The translations under genes were made by a program, and so were the position numbers. The notes below the pieces were generated by a model that did not search any database, was not told the origin of the DNA, and worked only from the letters and a program-made list of their open reading frames with translations. From Chryseobacterium indologenes (lineage in GTDB: Bacteria; Bacteroidota; Bacteroidia; Flavobacteriales; Weeksellaceae), in contig CP065590.1 of assembly GCA_016025055.1 (NCBI GenBank), positions 186,001 through 250,000 of the forward strand: a stretch of DNA of 64,000 bases, given 5' to 3'. Below are positions 44,478-54,354 of the stretch, piece after piece (the first letter of the stretch is position 1; every line of letters begins with the position of its first letter).

Positions 44478-45254
44478 TATTGGTCGCTTTTATAGATAAC
44501 TAAGATATAAAAAAATAGTAAAATTAGAAGAATGATAATGCGTATCAAATCGTTAGTGTGTTCAACTAAATTTTTAACAGAGGAATCAGCTGTAAACTTA
44601 CGAGTAAAAAAAGAATGGTGTTAATCAGAAAATAAATAAAACATCAGCAAATAAATCATTTACTTCTTCACAAATATTTCATCTTGTGATACAAAACGTC
44701 TTTTTAATTCACAAAAACGATGGTGAATTCACCAGTGATTTCACCACCGATCTAAAGTTATTTTTGGATAAATAAAAACTATTAAATACTTTATTAAGCT
44801 GATTATCAATGCGTTGAGAAAAATAAGATAATATCAATAACTAACTGAATAACAGTTATATACGCAAAAAAAACTTACTTATAAACTGGGCATTTTGTCC
44901 CTCATTTTTAAAATTATAAAGTTTAAACACAAGTATGAACTTAAAAATCTGTCAGAAATGAGCAATTTTTACTATTATCAAATCGTCAAAATATAACTCA
45001 TTTTTTGATCATTATGCTTCCTAAAAAATTGACAATAATTTCTTGAATTACAGTGGGAAATAATGAAAGTTGTTTCTATTATATTTTGTTCATTTTTATA
45101 AAATCCGTAAATTTGTAAGAGTTATTATTGGTTTGTGCGAATTTATCCCTTATATGTCCCTCAATGGTGACAGACCATTGAAAACTAGGACTTTCCAAGT
45201 TCTGTATCGGGAAGTAAAAGATATAAATAAACAGTTAAAAAATAAAAATTACAA
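44478..45254. other. Gene-free stretch with operator-like palindromes
   Basis: About 780 bp of AT-rich DNA separate divergent genes. A perfect 14-bp palindrome, TGGTGAATTCACCA (44721-44734), is followed by a further half-site TTTCACC at about 44740. These could be operators for the divergent genes. A 62-codon frame (45070-45258) is too weak to call a gene. Confidence 0.4.
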
Positions 45255-46352
45255 ATGAAAAAACTTTTAGTTATTGTATTGAGTACAATTATGGTGAGTT
45301 CCCTTTTTGCTCAAAAAATAAATAAAGGGCAGACCCTGTCTTTTGAAAAGCGTTATTATTCTGAGAACGGAGATTATTACCTCATTTTTCAAAATGATGG
45401 AAATTTAGTCTTGTATAACGAAAGAAAAGCTCCACTTTGGGCTTCTAATACTGAAGGAAGAGGAAATAAAGCAATTTTTCAACCCGACGGAAACCTTGTC
45501 GTTTATGACAGAGCCAACAAACCTGTTTTCAGCGCGGATACTTATGATAAAAGTGCAGAAAAACTTGTTGTCCAGGATGATGGAAATCTTGTAATTTACA
45601 ACAATAGAAATAATGCACTTTGGGCATCAAAAAGCAGTGCCGGAAGTCAATCTATTAATAATAATACCGGAATTATTTATAAAGATAAAAGTTTTGGTAA
45701 AGAAAAAAAGATGTATTCTGAAAACGGACAGTATTATCTGGTTTTTCAAAATGACGGAAATTTAGTGCTTTATAATTACAGAAACTCTCCGATCTGGGCT
45801 TCTAATACAGATGGACGGGGAAGCAGAGCTCTGTTTCAGCCTGATGGAAATTTAGTTGTTTATGATAGAGCAAACAGACCTGTGTTTAGTGCGGATACTT
45901 ATAATAAAGGTGTAGACAGGCTGGTAGTGCAAAATGACGGAAACTTGGTGATTTACGGAAATTCAAATTATGCAGTCTGGGCATCAAAGAGCAGTGAAGG
46001 AAGTAAATCCGGAACTCATTACACAGGAACAATCTATAGAGACAAAAGCTTCAGCAAAGAACAAAAGTTTTATTCTGAAAATGGACAACATTACCTTGTT
46101 TTTCAAAATGATGGAAATCTGGTATTGTATAATGACAGAAATTCTCCGGTATGGGCCACCAACACAGAAGGAAGAGGAGTAAGAGCTCTATTTCAGGCAG
46201 ATGGAAATTTGGTGGTTTACGACAGATCAAACAGACCTGTTTTCAGTGCCGACACGTATAATAAAAATTCTGACAGACTCGTAATACAGAATGACGGTAA
46301 TCTTGTAATTTACAATACTTCAAACGCTGCGGTCTGGGCAGTAAAAAGATAA
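45255..46352 (+). CDS. Secreted triple bulb-type lectin protein
   Basis: This 365-residue protein has a Sec signal peptide (residues 1-19, ending SSLFAQ) and three tandem repeats of about 115 residues. Each repeat has the mannose-lectin QxDxNLVxY pattern (for example FQNDGNLVLYN, FQPDGNLVVYD, VQNDGNLVIY). The repeats at about 22-133, 140-250 and 257-365 are highly alike, at DNA level as well. Bulb-type lectins bind mannose; bacterial members include adhesins and lectin-like bacteriocins (LlpA type, normally two domains). Three domains plus a signal peptide fit a secreted lectin. Its target is unknown. Confidence 0.9.
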   Translation: MKKLLVIVLSTIMVSSLFAQKINKGQTLSFEKRYYSENGDYYLIFQNDGNLVLYNERKAPLWASNTEGRGNKAIFQPDGNLVVYDRANKPVFSADTYDKSAEKLVVQDDGNLVIYNNRNNALWASKSSAGSQSINNNTGIIYKDKSFGKEKKMYSENGQYYLVFQNDGNLVLYNYRNSPIWASNTDGRGSRALFQPDGNLVVYDRANRPVFSADTYNKGVDRLVVQNDGNLVIYGNSNYAVWASKSSEGSKSGTHYTGTIYRDKSFSKEQKFYSENGQHYLVFQNDGNLVLYNDRNSPVWATNTEGRGVRALFQADGNLVVYDRSNRPVFSADTYNKNSDRLVIQNDGNLVIYNTSNAAVWAVKR

Positions 46353-46420
46353 GGTATGAAAAGAGTTTGTATATAAGTATATTACTCATTCCATCATTTA
46401 TTTTTCGTATCAGAAATCAT

Positions 46421-46446
46421 ATAAGTCTCTATGTATAGGGACTTAT
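46421..46446. terminator. Bidirectional terminator between convergent genes
   Basis: ATAAGTCTCTAT / ATAGGGACTTAT form an inverted repeat with a wobble pair. It lies between the lectin gene and the minus-strand gene at 46465. Confidence 0.6.
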
Positions 46447-46464
46447 ATTCGTTTTATGGATACT

Positions 46465-47163
46465 TTAGCAGATCAAAAGAAGACGTAACTCTCCGTCATT
46501 TTCAACAGGAGCCCTATGAATACACGGTAATACTTGTTGTGCAGGATGATCCACTGCCAGTCGCCAGAGATGCCCTACTCCCAGATTGACAGGCCGGGCA
46601 TCAGGTTTGGGCTGATAATGGAGATCGAAAAAATATTCTTTTAAAAAATCCTCAAACTCATCATCCGGACCATTGTGTAATTCTTTAAGCCTTTCCCTAA
46701 CTTCCGGAATCTGGATTTTTTGTTCGGCCTGGGCATTAGGGAGAATATCACTTGCTGCACCATGATATGTGCATAAAAAAGTATCTGTACCAATGGGTGA
46801 ACGGTCGACATGATATGAATAGACATCTGTGGAAATAAAATCAAACTCCTTATCTCTTTCGTAATTTTTGAGCAAATTAAGAGACGGTAACGCTCCGAAA
46901 TCTGATAGCAATTTTAAATCATTCAGAATAATGTCTCTTGCAGCACTTCCCTTTTCTGAAAGATCCAGAGCTGAAAGATCTTCTGCAGAAACTTCCGTGA
47001 TATTTTCTTCCAACTGAAGTTTAGATACAATTTCATTAAAGTCACCCACCAAATCCCTATACCAGCACACAGCATTCATGTTTCCTTGAAAATGAGTATT
47101 GACAAGTTCTGAAAAAGTTGAAACTTTCCTTATTTGATGATTGTCAGAAAATATATTGCTCAT
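46465..47163 (-). CDS. DUF1826-like protein
   Basis: I chose the ATG at 47163 (232 residues, MSNIFSDNHQIRKVSTF) over a longer TTG start at 47202. The protein has VYSYHVDRSPIGTDTFLCTY and LGVGHLWRLAVDHPAQQVLPC, with His/Asp and Cys residues that may bind a metal. It is probably a DUF1826-type protein, a family associated with zinc homeostasis in other bacteria. I am only moderately sure. It lies alone on the minus strand. Confidence 0.6.
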   Translation of the reverse strand: MSNIFSDNHQIRKVSTFSELVNTHFQGNMNAVCWYRDLVGDFNEIVSKLQLEENITEVSAEDLSALDLSEKGSAARDIILNDLKLLSDFGALPSLNLLKNYERDKEFDFISTDVYSYHVDRSPIGTDTFLCTYHGAASDILPNAQAEQKIQIPEVRERLKELHNGPDDEFEDFLKEYFFDLHYQPKPDARPVNLGVGHLWRLAVDHPAQQVLPCIHRAPVENDGELRLLLIC

Positions 47164-47408
47164 ATTTAAAATAGACCTGTTGGGTGTTTTTCTTCTTTGC
47201 AAAAATAAGAAATGAGGAGAAAAATAATATCATAAGACCATCTGTTTTTACCGATTCTGGCTTTTCATTTTTTTTAGCCTCAATCTCATCCAAAAGCCGA
47301 TATTCGAAATACAGTTTTACTAATAAATAACATATTCAGAATACTTTAGCGCCAAATCTGCTAAGTAATCCTGTCAAAAAATATAGGAAAGTGATATGAA
47401 GTGCGACA

Positions 47409-48919
47409 TTATCGACTTAACTCAACGATAATTTTTTTCGCATTTTCATTAGCAGGATTGAGTTCAACTGATTTTCTGTACATTATTAAAGCTTTTTCTT
47501 TCTGGCTGTCTTTGAGAAGTGATTCGCCATAGCTGTCGTAAGTATTGGAACTTTGTGGAAAGAGCTCTGTATTCATTCGGAATGTTTCAACTGCCTGTGG
47601 AATTTTTCCTGAACGCAAAAAATCATAACCCAGTCTGTTCATCTGCTGTTCAGAAAGGTAATACTTCGTTGTATCTTTTTGTAAGCTGAGAAGTTCATGT
47701 GTAGCGATTGCAGATCCGCTTTTCAGTAAGCTCTTTCCATAAATTCGGGCTATATTTTTTGTAGGAGTTGGTAGTTTCCTGCCAAAAAGAATCATCAATG
47801 CTTCCATTTCAAGATCTTCTGCGTTTTGTTGCGTATTATCAAAAACAATGACTACACGCTGGGTATCAGGTTGGTCAATAAAACCTGTTGACAACCCCGG
47901 AAGTCCGCCTCCATGCCCTATCAGTTTACCTAAGATGTTATGCTCTTCTATCTGCCAGCCTAATCCAATCCCTGAAGGACTGCCATCACTGAGCCTTACT
48001 TCCGTTTGTGCTTTTTTTAAAGTTGATAAAGACAGCAGTTTTCCTTCTGTCAATGCCTTTTTAAACTTAAAAAGATCCTCCGCAGTAAGAACAATCTCAC
48101 CAAAACCTTTAAAGTTGAATCTTTTCCAGTATGTCTTATTCGCTGATATTGTTTCGGCATTTTCTTTTATTGAACTAAACATATGATCGATATACAGATT
48201 CGATACATTCTTTTTTCCGAGCCGGTGTAGTTGAAAAAAGGAATTTCCGGAATAAAAGTATCATTCATCCCTGCCGGAGCAAAAATATGCTGTTTCATAT
48301 AAATGTCGTAAGGTTCACCGGAAGCCTTTTCAATGAGTAAAGCAACAAATACGGAATTAACATTATTATATTCATGTGCAGAGCCGGGTTTGAAAGACAA
48401 AGGAATATTTTGATCTGTATATTCCGGCAGGATATCATCAAGTGTGAATACTGCATCCGGATGCTTCTGGATTGTATTTTTAAAAACGGCATCCCAACCC
48501 GGCAAACCTGAAGTATGCGAAAGAAGATGGCTGAGAGTGATGTCCGGATAAGGAAATTGAGAAAGATAATTTCTGATGGGTGCCTCCAGATTCAGAAGCC
48601 CCTGATCCACCAATTGAAGAGCTGCTGTAGCGGTCAGTAATTTAGTGATGGAACCGATAGGAAAACGTGAGTGTAAAGTGTTCAATCTCTTATGTTCAAA
48701 ATCAGCAAATCCGAAAGCTTTATGGTAAAGTATATTATTTTTTTCAGCCACGAGAATAACTCCATTAAAATCACCATGTCTGGCTTTTGCAGAAAAATAA
48801 GTATCAAGTTTTTCTGCTGTATTTTGTGATTTCAGAACTGAAAAAGAAGCTATTCCCAAGAGTGCGGTTATAAAAAAAATCCTGGTCTGAAGATATCGTG
48901 AATATAATGTTGTACTCAT
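47409..48919 (-). CDS. Serine beta-lactamase-family hydrolase with TPR tail (frameshifted)
   Basis: The frame is broken at a T6 run on the plus strand (48211-48216). One added base gives GSEKKNVSNLYIDHMFSSIK and a 503-residue protein from the ATG at 48919. A signal peptide (about 1-30) precedes a class C beta-lactamase/esterase domain. Its blocks are the catalytic SITK (SxxK) in IGSITKLLTA, the YxN motif in EYNNVNSVFVA and the H-G-G block in IGHGGGLPGLSTG. The last 100 residues are TPR-like (KALIMYRKSVELNPANEN). The likely role is a peptidase or esterase in the periplasm. Antibiotic resistance should not be inferred. Confidence 0.83.
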
Positions 48920-49044
48920 GTCTTTTAGCATCATGGTTAAGGTAAGTAAATGTACAAATTCCTTATTAAAAAAGAATACAAACAACTATTAATTAAGACA
49001 TTACAAAAAAACCCTTCTACTTTTACACCTGCATACCCTTTACA

Positions 49045-49625
49045 TTATCGGAATTGTTGTGGTCTGTTTTTTTGAGAGGCCTGTTTTGCTATTTCATCAA
49101 GACGTTTCTTGCGGGTTTCAGGTCGCTTAGCAAGAACAACCCATTGAAGGAGCATTTTTTTACCGATTTACTGAGACTCAGAAAATATTCCTTTGAATCA
49201 ATATATTTTTCAAATGCATCTTCCAGATCCTGAGGAATTATAAGGTCTTCAACACTATCCAATATTTCCCAGGAACCATTTTCCTTTGCGGTTTTGATGC
49301 TTTGGTAGCCTGCAGGCATCATGAGTTGATCATCGATGACTTTCCGAACTTTTTCTTTATTGATTTTAGACCAGGTACTGTTCGGTTTACGTTTGGTAAA
49401 CAGCTGCATAAACGAGCCTCCATCAACAGATTTTCTTGTACTGTCTATCCAGCCAAAACACAGTGCTTGATCAACCAGATCACTCCAGCGGACCACAGGC
49501 AGATTTGATTTTTTGGTATTACAGATCACCCAGACAGATTCTTCGGTCTGATGATTCTCCTCCAGCCATTGTCTCCATTCATTGCAGGCAATGATATATA
49601 TTTTTTGTCTTTCTGTTGTTTTCAT
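49045..49625 (-). CDS. YdeI/OmpD-associated family protein (frameshifted at C-terminus)
   Basis: The visible frame ends at 49089, but a T7 run on the plus strand (49155-49161) is one base short. Adding a base restores KKMLLQWVVLAKRPETRKKR, ending NRPQQFR, for 193 residues. The N-terminal block WLEENHQTEESVWV and DLVDQALCFGWIDS are typical of the YdeI/OmpD-associated family. Members are linked to stress and bacteriocin tolerance; the biochemical role is unknown. The C-terminal RPETRKKRLDEI motif is the family's usual end. Confidence 0.82.
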
Positions 49626-49760
49626 CGAAACAGTATTTTAAAATGTATTGTTTCGTAAATTTAATAATGATTGGTGACAACCGTTTGTCAGTACAAAAAA
49701 TATCAGAAAATTTTTAGTCAAAAACATTTTGCAGGATAAAATATTAATTTTACTTTTACA

Positions 49761-49776
49761 TACCGAACGGTCGGTA
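49761..49776 (+). promoter_or_regulatory. TetR-type operator
   Basis: TACCGAACGGTCGGTA contains the inverted repeat TACCGA-N4-TCGGTA, a typical TetR/AcrR site. It ends 14 bp before the start of the membrane-protein gene that is followed by a tetR-type gene, so autoregulation is likely. Confidence 0.72.
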
Positions 49777-49790
49777 CTAAATAAAAAACA

Positions 49791-50291
49791 ATGAATACAA
49801 CAAAACGCATCCAGCTGCTTCTTTTTTTATCAGCAGTGAACTTAACCCTTATGATTCCCGGCGGGTTTATTGAATCAAGGGATTTTTCTCACATTTCAGC
49901 AGCCACTTTAGGGATTTTCAACTCTTTCCTGACCCTGTTGGGAATAGTAAGTTTATTTTTAATTTATTGTATAGGTAAGCAATGGAAGTGGGCTTATAAA
50001 GGAGCATATATATGTGGAATCAGTTACTTTATCGTTTACACAATCGATTTGCTTGCGATCTTTCCACAGTCTCCTACAGCAATGCCTACTCTACTTTTTA
50101 ATTTAGAATTTTTGGGAACAGTGCTGTCTATTCCTCTATTTCTGTACGCTGTACGGAAAGCCAGAAGACTTCAAAATACACCCAACCAACAGCAATTTTC
50201 GAAATCCATGTATGGGTTTATTGGTGTTGCTATTGTCGTAGGGCTGGGTATTATTATATTTGCAACCACTGCAGCAATGACAGCTAAATAA
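49791..50291 (+). CDS. Membrane protein controlled by the adjacent TetR regulator
   Basis: This 166-residue protein has about five hydrophobic segments: roughly 5-27, 35-58, 68-88, 98-118 and 140-162. No family is recognised. It is followed by the tetR-type gene with a 1-bp overlap, and has a TetR-like operator just upstream. It may be part of an envelope or efflux response. Confidence 0.75.
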   Translation: MNTTKRIQLLLFLSAVNLTLMIPGGFIESRDFSHISAATLGIFNSFLTLLGIVSLFLIYCIGKQWKWAYKGAYICGISYFIVYTIDLLAIFPQSPTAMPTLLFNLEFLGTVLSIPLFLYAVRKARRLQNTPNQQQFSKSMYGFIGVAIVVGLGIIIFATTAAMTAK

Positions 50292-50833
50292 TGGAAACAA
50301 AAGAAAAAATACTTCTGGTCTCGTACCAGACATTTATCAATAAAGGATTTCATAATACTTCTATGCAACAACTGGTAGAGGCATCAGGATTTTCCAAAGG
50401 AGCATTTTATCATCACTTTAAAAATAAAAATGACCTGTATAAAGAGGTTATCAATCAGTATTTCTTACAATTTTACACTGCTGTAGACTGGAACGCTTAC
50501 AGGCAGTCTGAATTGACCATCAAAGAGATTGAAACTAAAATCCAGGAATTCTACCTGAATTTTATTCCGCAAATTTTAGCGATTACTGAAAATGGAATGT
50601 CTTCCTATTATATTATGTATTTTGAGGCCTTTAGTATTCTCCCTCATTTTAAAGAGCAAGTTTCCCAATTTTACAGCAATATGGAAAGCTTACTGATAGA
50701 TGCCAAAGATAATGACAGCCAATCAAAAAAAACAGCTCTTGAAATTATTACAAAATATGAGGGAATATTATTTTTATTAGCTATAAACCCAGCATTGAAC
50801 ATTGAAGATCTTATAAAACAAATAGCAAAATAG
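50291..50833 (+). CDS. TetR/AcrR-family transcriptional regulator
   Basis: This 180-residue regulator has the TetR N-terminal HTH: EKILLVSYQTFINKGFHNTS, then MQQLVEASGFSKGAFYHHFKNKNDLY with the conserved FYHHFKNK recognition region. The C-terminal half is the ligand-binding domain; the ligand is unknown. It is co-transcribed with the membrane-protein gene upstream and probably binds the site at 49761-49776. Confidence 0.92.
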   Translation: METKEKILLVSYQTFINKGFHNTSMQQLVEASGFSKGAFYHHFKNKNDLYKEVINQYFLQFYTAVDWNAYRQSELTIKEIETKIQEFYLNFIPQILAITENGMSSYYIMYFEAFSILPHFKEQVSQFYSNMESLLIDAKDNDSQSKKTALEIITKYEGILFLLAINPALNIEDLIKQIAK

Positions 50834-51004
50834 ATTGAATATTGCTTTCCAAATAAGCATCTTCCCAAAGAGGTATCTTGGTATTTTTATCAATTGGCCC
50901 GGGATGGAACGGATATTGCAAAGAAGAATAGCTCTCAGAAGATGAAATATTTTATCTTTGTTTTCTTGAGGTATACATTAATATTTTATTTGAAACAGAT
51001 TTTT

Positions 51005-52018
51005 ATGATAAGAAATAGCTTTTTACTTTCCACAAAGGGAATTGTCTTCGCAACCTTTCTTTCCTTCAATACAATGACGTATGCTCAGAAAACGGCAGAG
51101 GTTCCTGCAATTTCTGAAAAGACCCTGAGCAGCATTCTGGAAAAAAACAGAGCTTATTATACCGAAGGTAAAGTGGCCGATTATATTCCTGAATTAGGGA
51201 AAATGGATGCTAAAGCTATTGCCTTTTCAGTAGTGGATAAAAGCGGAAAAGTCTATAATACCGGTGATGTAAGTAAGAAATTTACCATGCAGAGTATTTC
51301 AAAAATTATTGCATTGATGATTGCTGTGAATGAAAAAGGTGAAGCCCATATTTTTGATAAAATGGGCTATTACGGAACCGACAAGCCTTTTAATCATTTT
51401 GCCAATCTTGAAACCATGGGCAAACCACTTAACCCGATGATGAATGCCGGGGCTATTCTTACCACTTCTTTAATTTCCGGAGACGGCGAAAAGCCGTTTA
51501 CAAAAGTGTTGGATATGGTGAGGTATATTACCAAAAACCCAACAATAGACTACAGTAAATCTGTGTACGAATCTGAAAAAACCACCGGTCATCGAAACCG
51601 TGGAATGTTCTACATTATGAAAAACAGTGGCCTGATCTCAGGAAATGAGGATCAGCTTGACAATTATTTCAGACAATGTTCCATTGAGGTCACTGCTGAA
51701 GATCTGGCTAAAATCGGTTATTTCTTTGCCAATCAATGTGTACGTTTTGACGGAGATACTACCTATAAAAATGCTGAAATTGCCCAATTAATAGAACCCC
51801 AAATGCTCACTGCCGGAATGTATGAGTTCAGTGGAGAATATTCCAGAACGGTAGGTTTACCGAGCAAATCAGGTGTCGGTGGAGGAATCACAGTAAGTGT
51901 TCCCGGAAAAATGGGAATCGGTGTCTTCAGCCCTTCTTTGGATAAACACGGCAATTCATCTGCGGGATATCATATGATTTTAGATCTGGTAAAGCAATAT
52001 AATCTGAGCATATTTTAA
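51005..52018 (+). CDS. glsA: Glutaminase A
   Basis: This 337-residue enzyme starts at the ATG at 51005. It has a signal peptide (about residues 1-25, ending TYAQ), so it is exported, unlike most cytosolic glutaminases. It belongs to the serine-dependent beta-lactamase-fold family that converts glutamine to glutamate and ammonia. The catalytic Ser and Lys lie in FTMQSISKIIAL (SISK). The conserved NPMMNAGAI and GIGVFSPSLDKHGNSSAG blocks follow. An earlier frame start at 50894 would add a non-signal extension and is unlikely. Confidence 0.92.
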   Translation: MIRNSFLLSTKGIVFATFLSFNTMTYAQKTAEVPAISEKTLSSILEKNRAYYTEGKVADYIPELGKMDAKAIAFSVVDKSGKVYNTGDVSKKFTMQSISKIIALMIAVNEKGEAHIFDKMGYYGTDKPFNHFANLETMGKPLNPMMNAGAILTTSLISGDGEKPFTKVLDMVRYITKNPTIDYSKSVYESEKTTGHRNRGMFYIMKNSGLISGNEDQLDNYFRQCSIEVTAEDLAKIGYFFANQCVRFDGDTTYKNAEIAQLIEPQMLTAGMYEFSGEYSRTVGLPSKSGVGGGITVSVPGKMGIGVFSPSLDKHGNSSAGYHMILDLVKQYNLSIF

Positions 52019-52078
52019 TCTTGCTTTTTCTAATTATTAAAATATTATCTTCGCAGCGTATTAGTAAAACTTGATGAT

Positions 52079-52624
52079 ATGAAAAAAATGTTATTTCTGG
52101 CTTCGGCCGTACTTGTATTAAACTCTTGCGTTGTATCTACCGCTGCAAAAGTGGTAAAAGGAGCCGTAAATGTAAGCTATAAAGCAGTAAAAGGAACGGT
52201 GAACGGTATCAGCTGGGCAGTAAGCAAAGCAAAAGGAAAAATAGATGAAGACCGTCTAGACGGAACCTGGAAAGTAGTAGGCGTATATCGTGGTTCTTTT
52301 GAAGATTTCTCTAAAGATCAGAATCCTGAAAGCACTTTTACTTCAGAGTGTACAGATAGCTATGACCAGATTATTTTTAAAGCTAAAAAATCAAAATTCC
52401 AGCCTGTACATTGCAGCTCTGAAAAAGAAGACTGGGTAAAATATTCGATGGAATTTGGAAAAAATCCGGCCACCAAAGAAAAAGAGAACTATATTGAATA
52501 CAATTCCAACAATTATATTTCTGTAATTGACGTAAATAATAAAACGATGGTTCTGGAAGGTAATTTAATGCCTAAACTGGCATTTTCCGGAGCTAAGTTA
52601 TATCTTTTAGAAAAGGTAAAGTAA
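52079..52624 (+). CDS. Lipocalin-like lipoprotein
   Basis: This 181-residue protein has a lipobox LVLNSC (C17). An amphipathic, repeated segment (VVKGAVNVSYKAVKGTVNGI) follows. The C-terminal 125 residues begin LDGTWKVVGVYRG, the GxW start of lipocalin-like folds, and are rich in Lys and beta strands. The function is unknown. It is followed by a strong terminator. Confidence 0.75.
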   Translation: MKKMLFLASAVLVLNSCVVSTAAKVVKGAVNVSYKAVKGTVNGISWAVSKAKGKIDEDRLDGTWKVVGVYRGSFEDFSKDQNPESTFTSECTDSYDQIIFKAKKSKFQPVHCSSEKEDWVKYSMEFGKNPATKEKENYIEYNSNNYISVIDVNNKTMVLEGNLMPKLAFSGAKLYLLEKVK

Positions 52625-52630
52625 AAAAAT

Positions 52631-52657
52631 GAGTGCAGAAAATTGCACTCTTTTTTT
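52631..52657 (+). terminator. Rho-independent terminator
   Basis: GAGTGCA pairs with TGCACTC around a GAAAAT loop, followed by seven T. It lies 6 bp after the lipoprotein stop. Confidence 0.88.
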
Positions 52658-52699
52658 ATCAATTTATAGCCTTTATCTGCATTTTACCGATATTGGCTT

Positions 52700-53104
52700 C
52701 TATTTTAAATACTGTTCTGCAACAAAATATCCGCCTCCGATCACCAATAGCGGCAAAGCTATAGAAATCCATATAAGAGGCCATGCAAAAATTCTGAAAT
52801 AGGTGTATAAACCTGCATGGGAAGGATCTTCAGGATCATATATAATTGTTTCCGTATCGCCTATCGTCCAGGCAGGAGGATTACTTCCTTCAGACAGACC
52901 ATAGGTATATTCAATATGATCTCTGGTTTGAAACGTAAAAACCGGTAAATATACTTCTCCATCTGATTCAATCATACGTAATGAAGTTACCGTTCCGGTT
53001 GTTCTTTCTGCTTTTTTCAAAAATGAAAGGGTATTTTTGAGACTAAACACAGCGAGGATCAACAATCCTAATCCAGCTCCGGACATGAGATAATATTGCC
53101 ACAT
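52700..53104 (-). CDS. DUF3592-type membrane protein
   Basis: This 134-residue protein has a transmembrane helix near the start (about 5-25) and another near the end (about 108-128). Between them lies the beta-rich domain TGTVTSLRMIESDGEVYLPV and a DTETIIYDPEDPSHAGLY block, the pattern of DUF3592 proteins. The function is unknown. It is transcribed toward the terminator at 52631. Confidence 0.72.
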   Translation of the reverse strand: MWQYYLMSGAGLGLLILAVFSLKNTLSFLKKAERTTGTVTSLRMIESDGEVYLPVFTFQTRDHIEYTYGLSEGSNPPAWTIGDTETIIYDPEDPSHAGLYTYFRIFAWPLIWISIALPLLVIGGGYFVAEQYLK

Positions 53105-53356
53105 AACTTTCTATTTTTAATTATTCAAGCTTACGTATCCTATCATTGGATGGCATCGCTTGTCAGCAGCAATCAATGTGATCTTCCGGAACCGGTAGAG
53201 CTTTTCACAAACTTAATAAAAAAAGCTTTTATTCTTCTTTAAAAGTTTTTTTTTAACACAACCCATGTAATATCAAGGCTTTAAATGTTGTTATTATCTA
53301 ATATAAACGTAAATTCATCAACCCAACAACAACTATCAATTAAACCCGATCAACCT

Positions 53357-54256
53357 ATGGAAACACCAGCTTCTACCACGGAAATCCGCAAGAATATAGC
53401 CACTTATCTGATACTTACTTTGTTTTTTTGTCTTCCTGTCTACTATATGTGCATCCGCACCGGAAAACTGGGTGGCGGAATAATCTCTTATGCAACCATC
53501 GTAATGTGGTGTCCGGCAATAGCAGCTCTTCTCACTTGTAGGATCAGGAAAATCCCGATATCGTCATTGGGCTGGAAATGGGGAAATACCAAATATCAGA
53601 TAATGGCCTACTGTATTCCTCTTCTGTATGCTTTTATCCCTTATCTGATCATCTGGATCACCGGAGCCGGTGGCTTCTACAATCACGAATTCGTAAAGGA
53701 AATCGGAAAAGGAATGGGTTGGGAACTGTCTGACGGATTAACAATTGTCTTATATGTTATCTTAATGAGCAGTTTCGGGATGGTACGATCTGTAGGATCT
53801 GCTTTGGGTGAAGAAATCGGTTGGCGCGGACTTCTGACTCCACAATTGGCAAAAATCAACTCTTATACTGCTACTTCACTATGGATGGGAGTCATCTGGT
53901 CATTGTACCACTATCCTTTGTTATTATTTTCAAATTATAATACAGGCGGGCCCAAATGGCTTGCTTTGACCTGCTTTACCATTATGATATTTGCCTGCTG
54001 TTTTATTTTCACCTGGCTAAGGTTGAAATCCGGCAGCCTTTGGACCGGAGTGTTTTTACATGCAAGCCATAATCTTTTTATCCAGTCTATTTTTACACCG
54101 TTTACCACAGAAACCGGAAATACCAATTACTATATTGATGAGTTTGGAATTGCACTTCCCATTGCCACCGTGGTTGTGGCCTATTTCTTCTGGCGGAAAA
54201 GAAAAGACTTGCCTGAGCTGAGAATCGAAAATTCAGATTCATCAGTTAATACTTAA
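53357..54256 (+). CDS. CPBP-family intramembrane metalloprotease
   Basis: I start at the ATG at 53357 (299 residues, METPASTTEIRKNI). The Abi/CPBP active-site motifs are GEEIGWRGLLTP (EExxxR), LYHYPLLLF (His) and LHASHNLF (HxxxN/H), set in about eight transmembrane segments. Members cleave membrane-associated substrates or act in prenyl-protein processing and bacteriocin self-protection. The substrate is unknown. The Met-24 start is preferred because the preceding residues look non-helical and disordered. Confidence 0.88.
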   Translation: METPASTTEIRKNIATYLILTLFFCLPVYYMCIRTGKLGGGIISYATIVMWCPAIAALLTCRIRKIPISSLGWKWGNTKYQIMAYCIPLLYAFIPYLIIWITGAGGFYNHEFVKEIGKGMGWELSDGLTIVLYVILMSSFGMVRSVGSALGEEIGWRGLLTPQLAKINSYTATSLWMGVIWSLYHYPLLLFSNYNTGGPKWLALTCFTIMIFACCFIFTWLRLKSGSLWTGVFLHASHNLFIQSIFTPFTTETGNTNYYIDEFGIALPIATVVVAYFFWRKRKDLPELRIENSDSSVNT

Positions 54257-54312
54257 ACAATAAAAAAAAAGAATAGGAGTATCTTTTTTAAAATCAGATC
54301 ACAAACAGTACG

Positions 54313-54320
54313 TATCTTTG
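54313..54320 (+). promoter_or_regulatory. Putative -7 box for the LysE-family gene
   Basis: TATCTTTG matches TAnnTTTG, 35 bp upstream of the LysE-family start at 54355. The -33 element is not clear. Confidence 0.4.
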
Positions 54321-54354
54321 TACCCATATCAGATCTTTAGTACACCAACCGCCT

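Noticed and set aside
45070..45258. 62-codon frame ahead of the lectin gene
   Set aside because: It overlaps the lectin start and has no recognisable pattern; the region is better read as a promoter or leader.
45255..46352. CRISPR array
   Set aside because: The repeats are long, in frame and encode lectin motifs; spacing and length do not fit a CRISPR.
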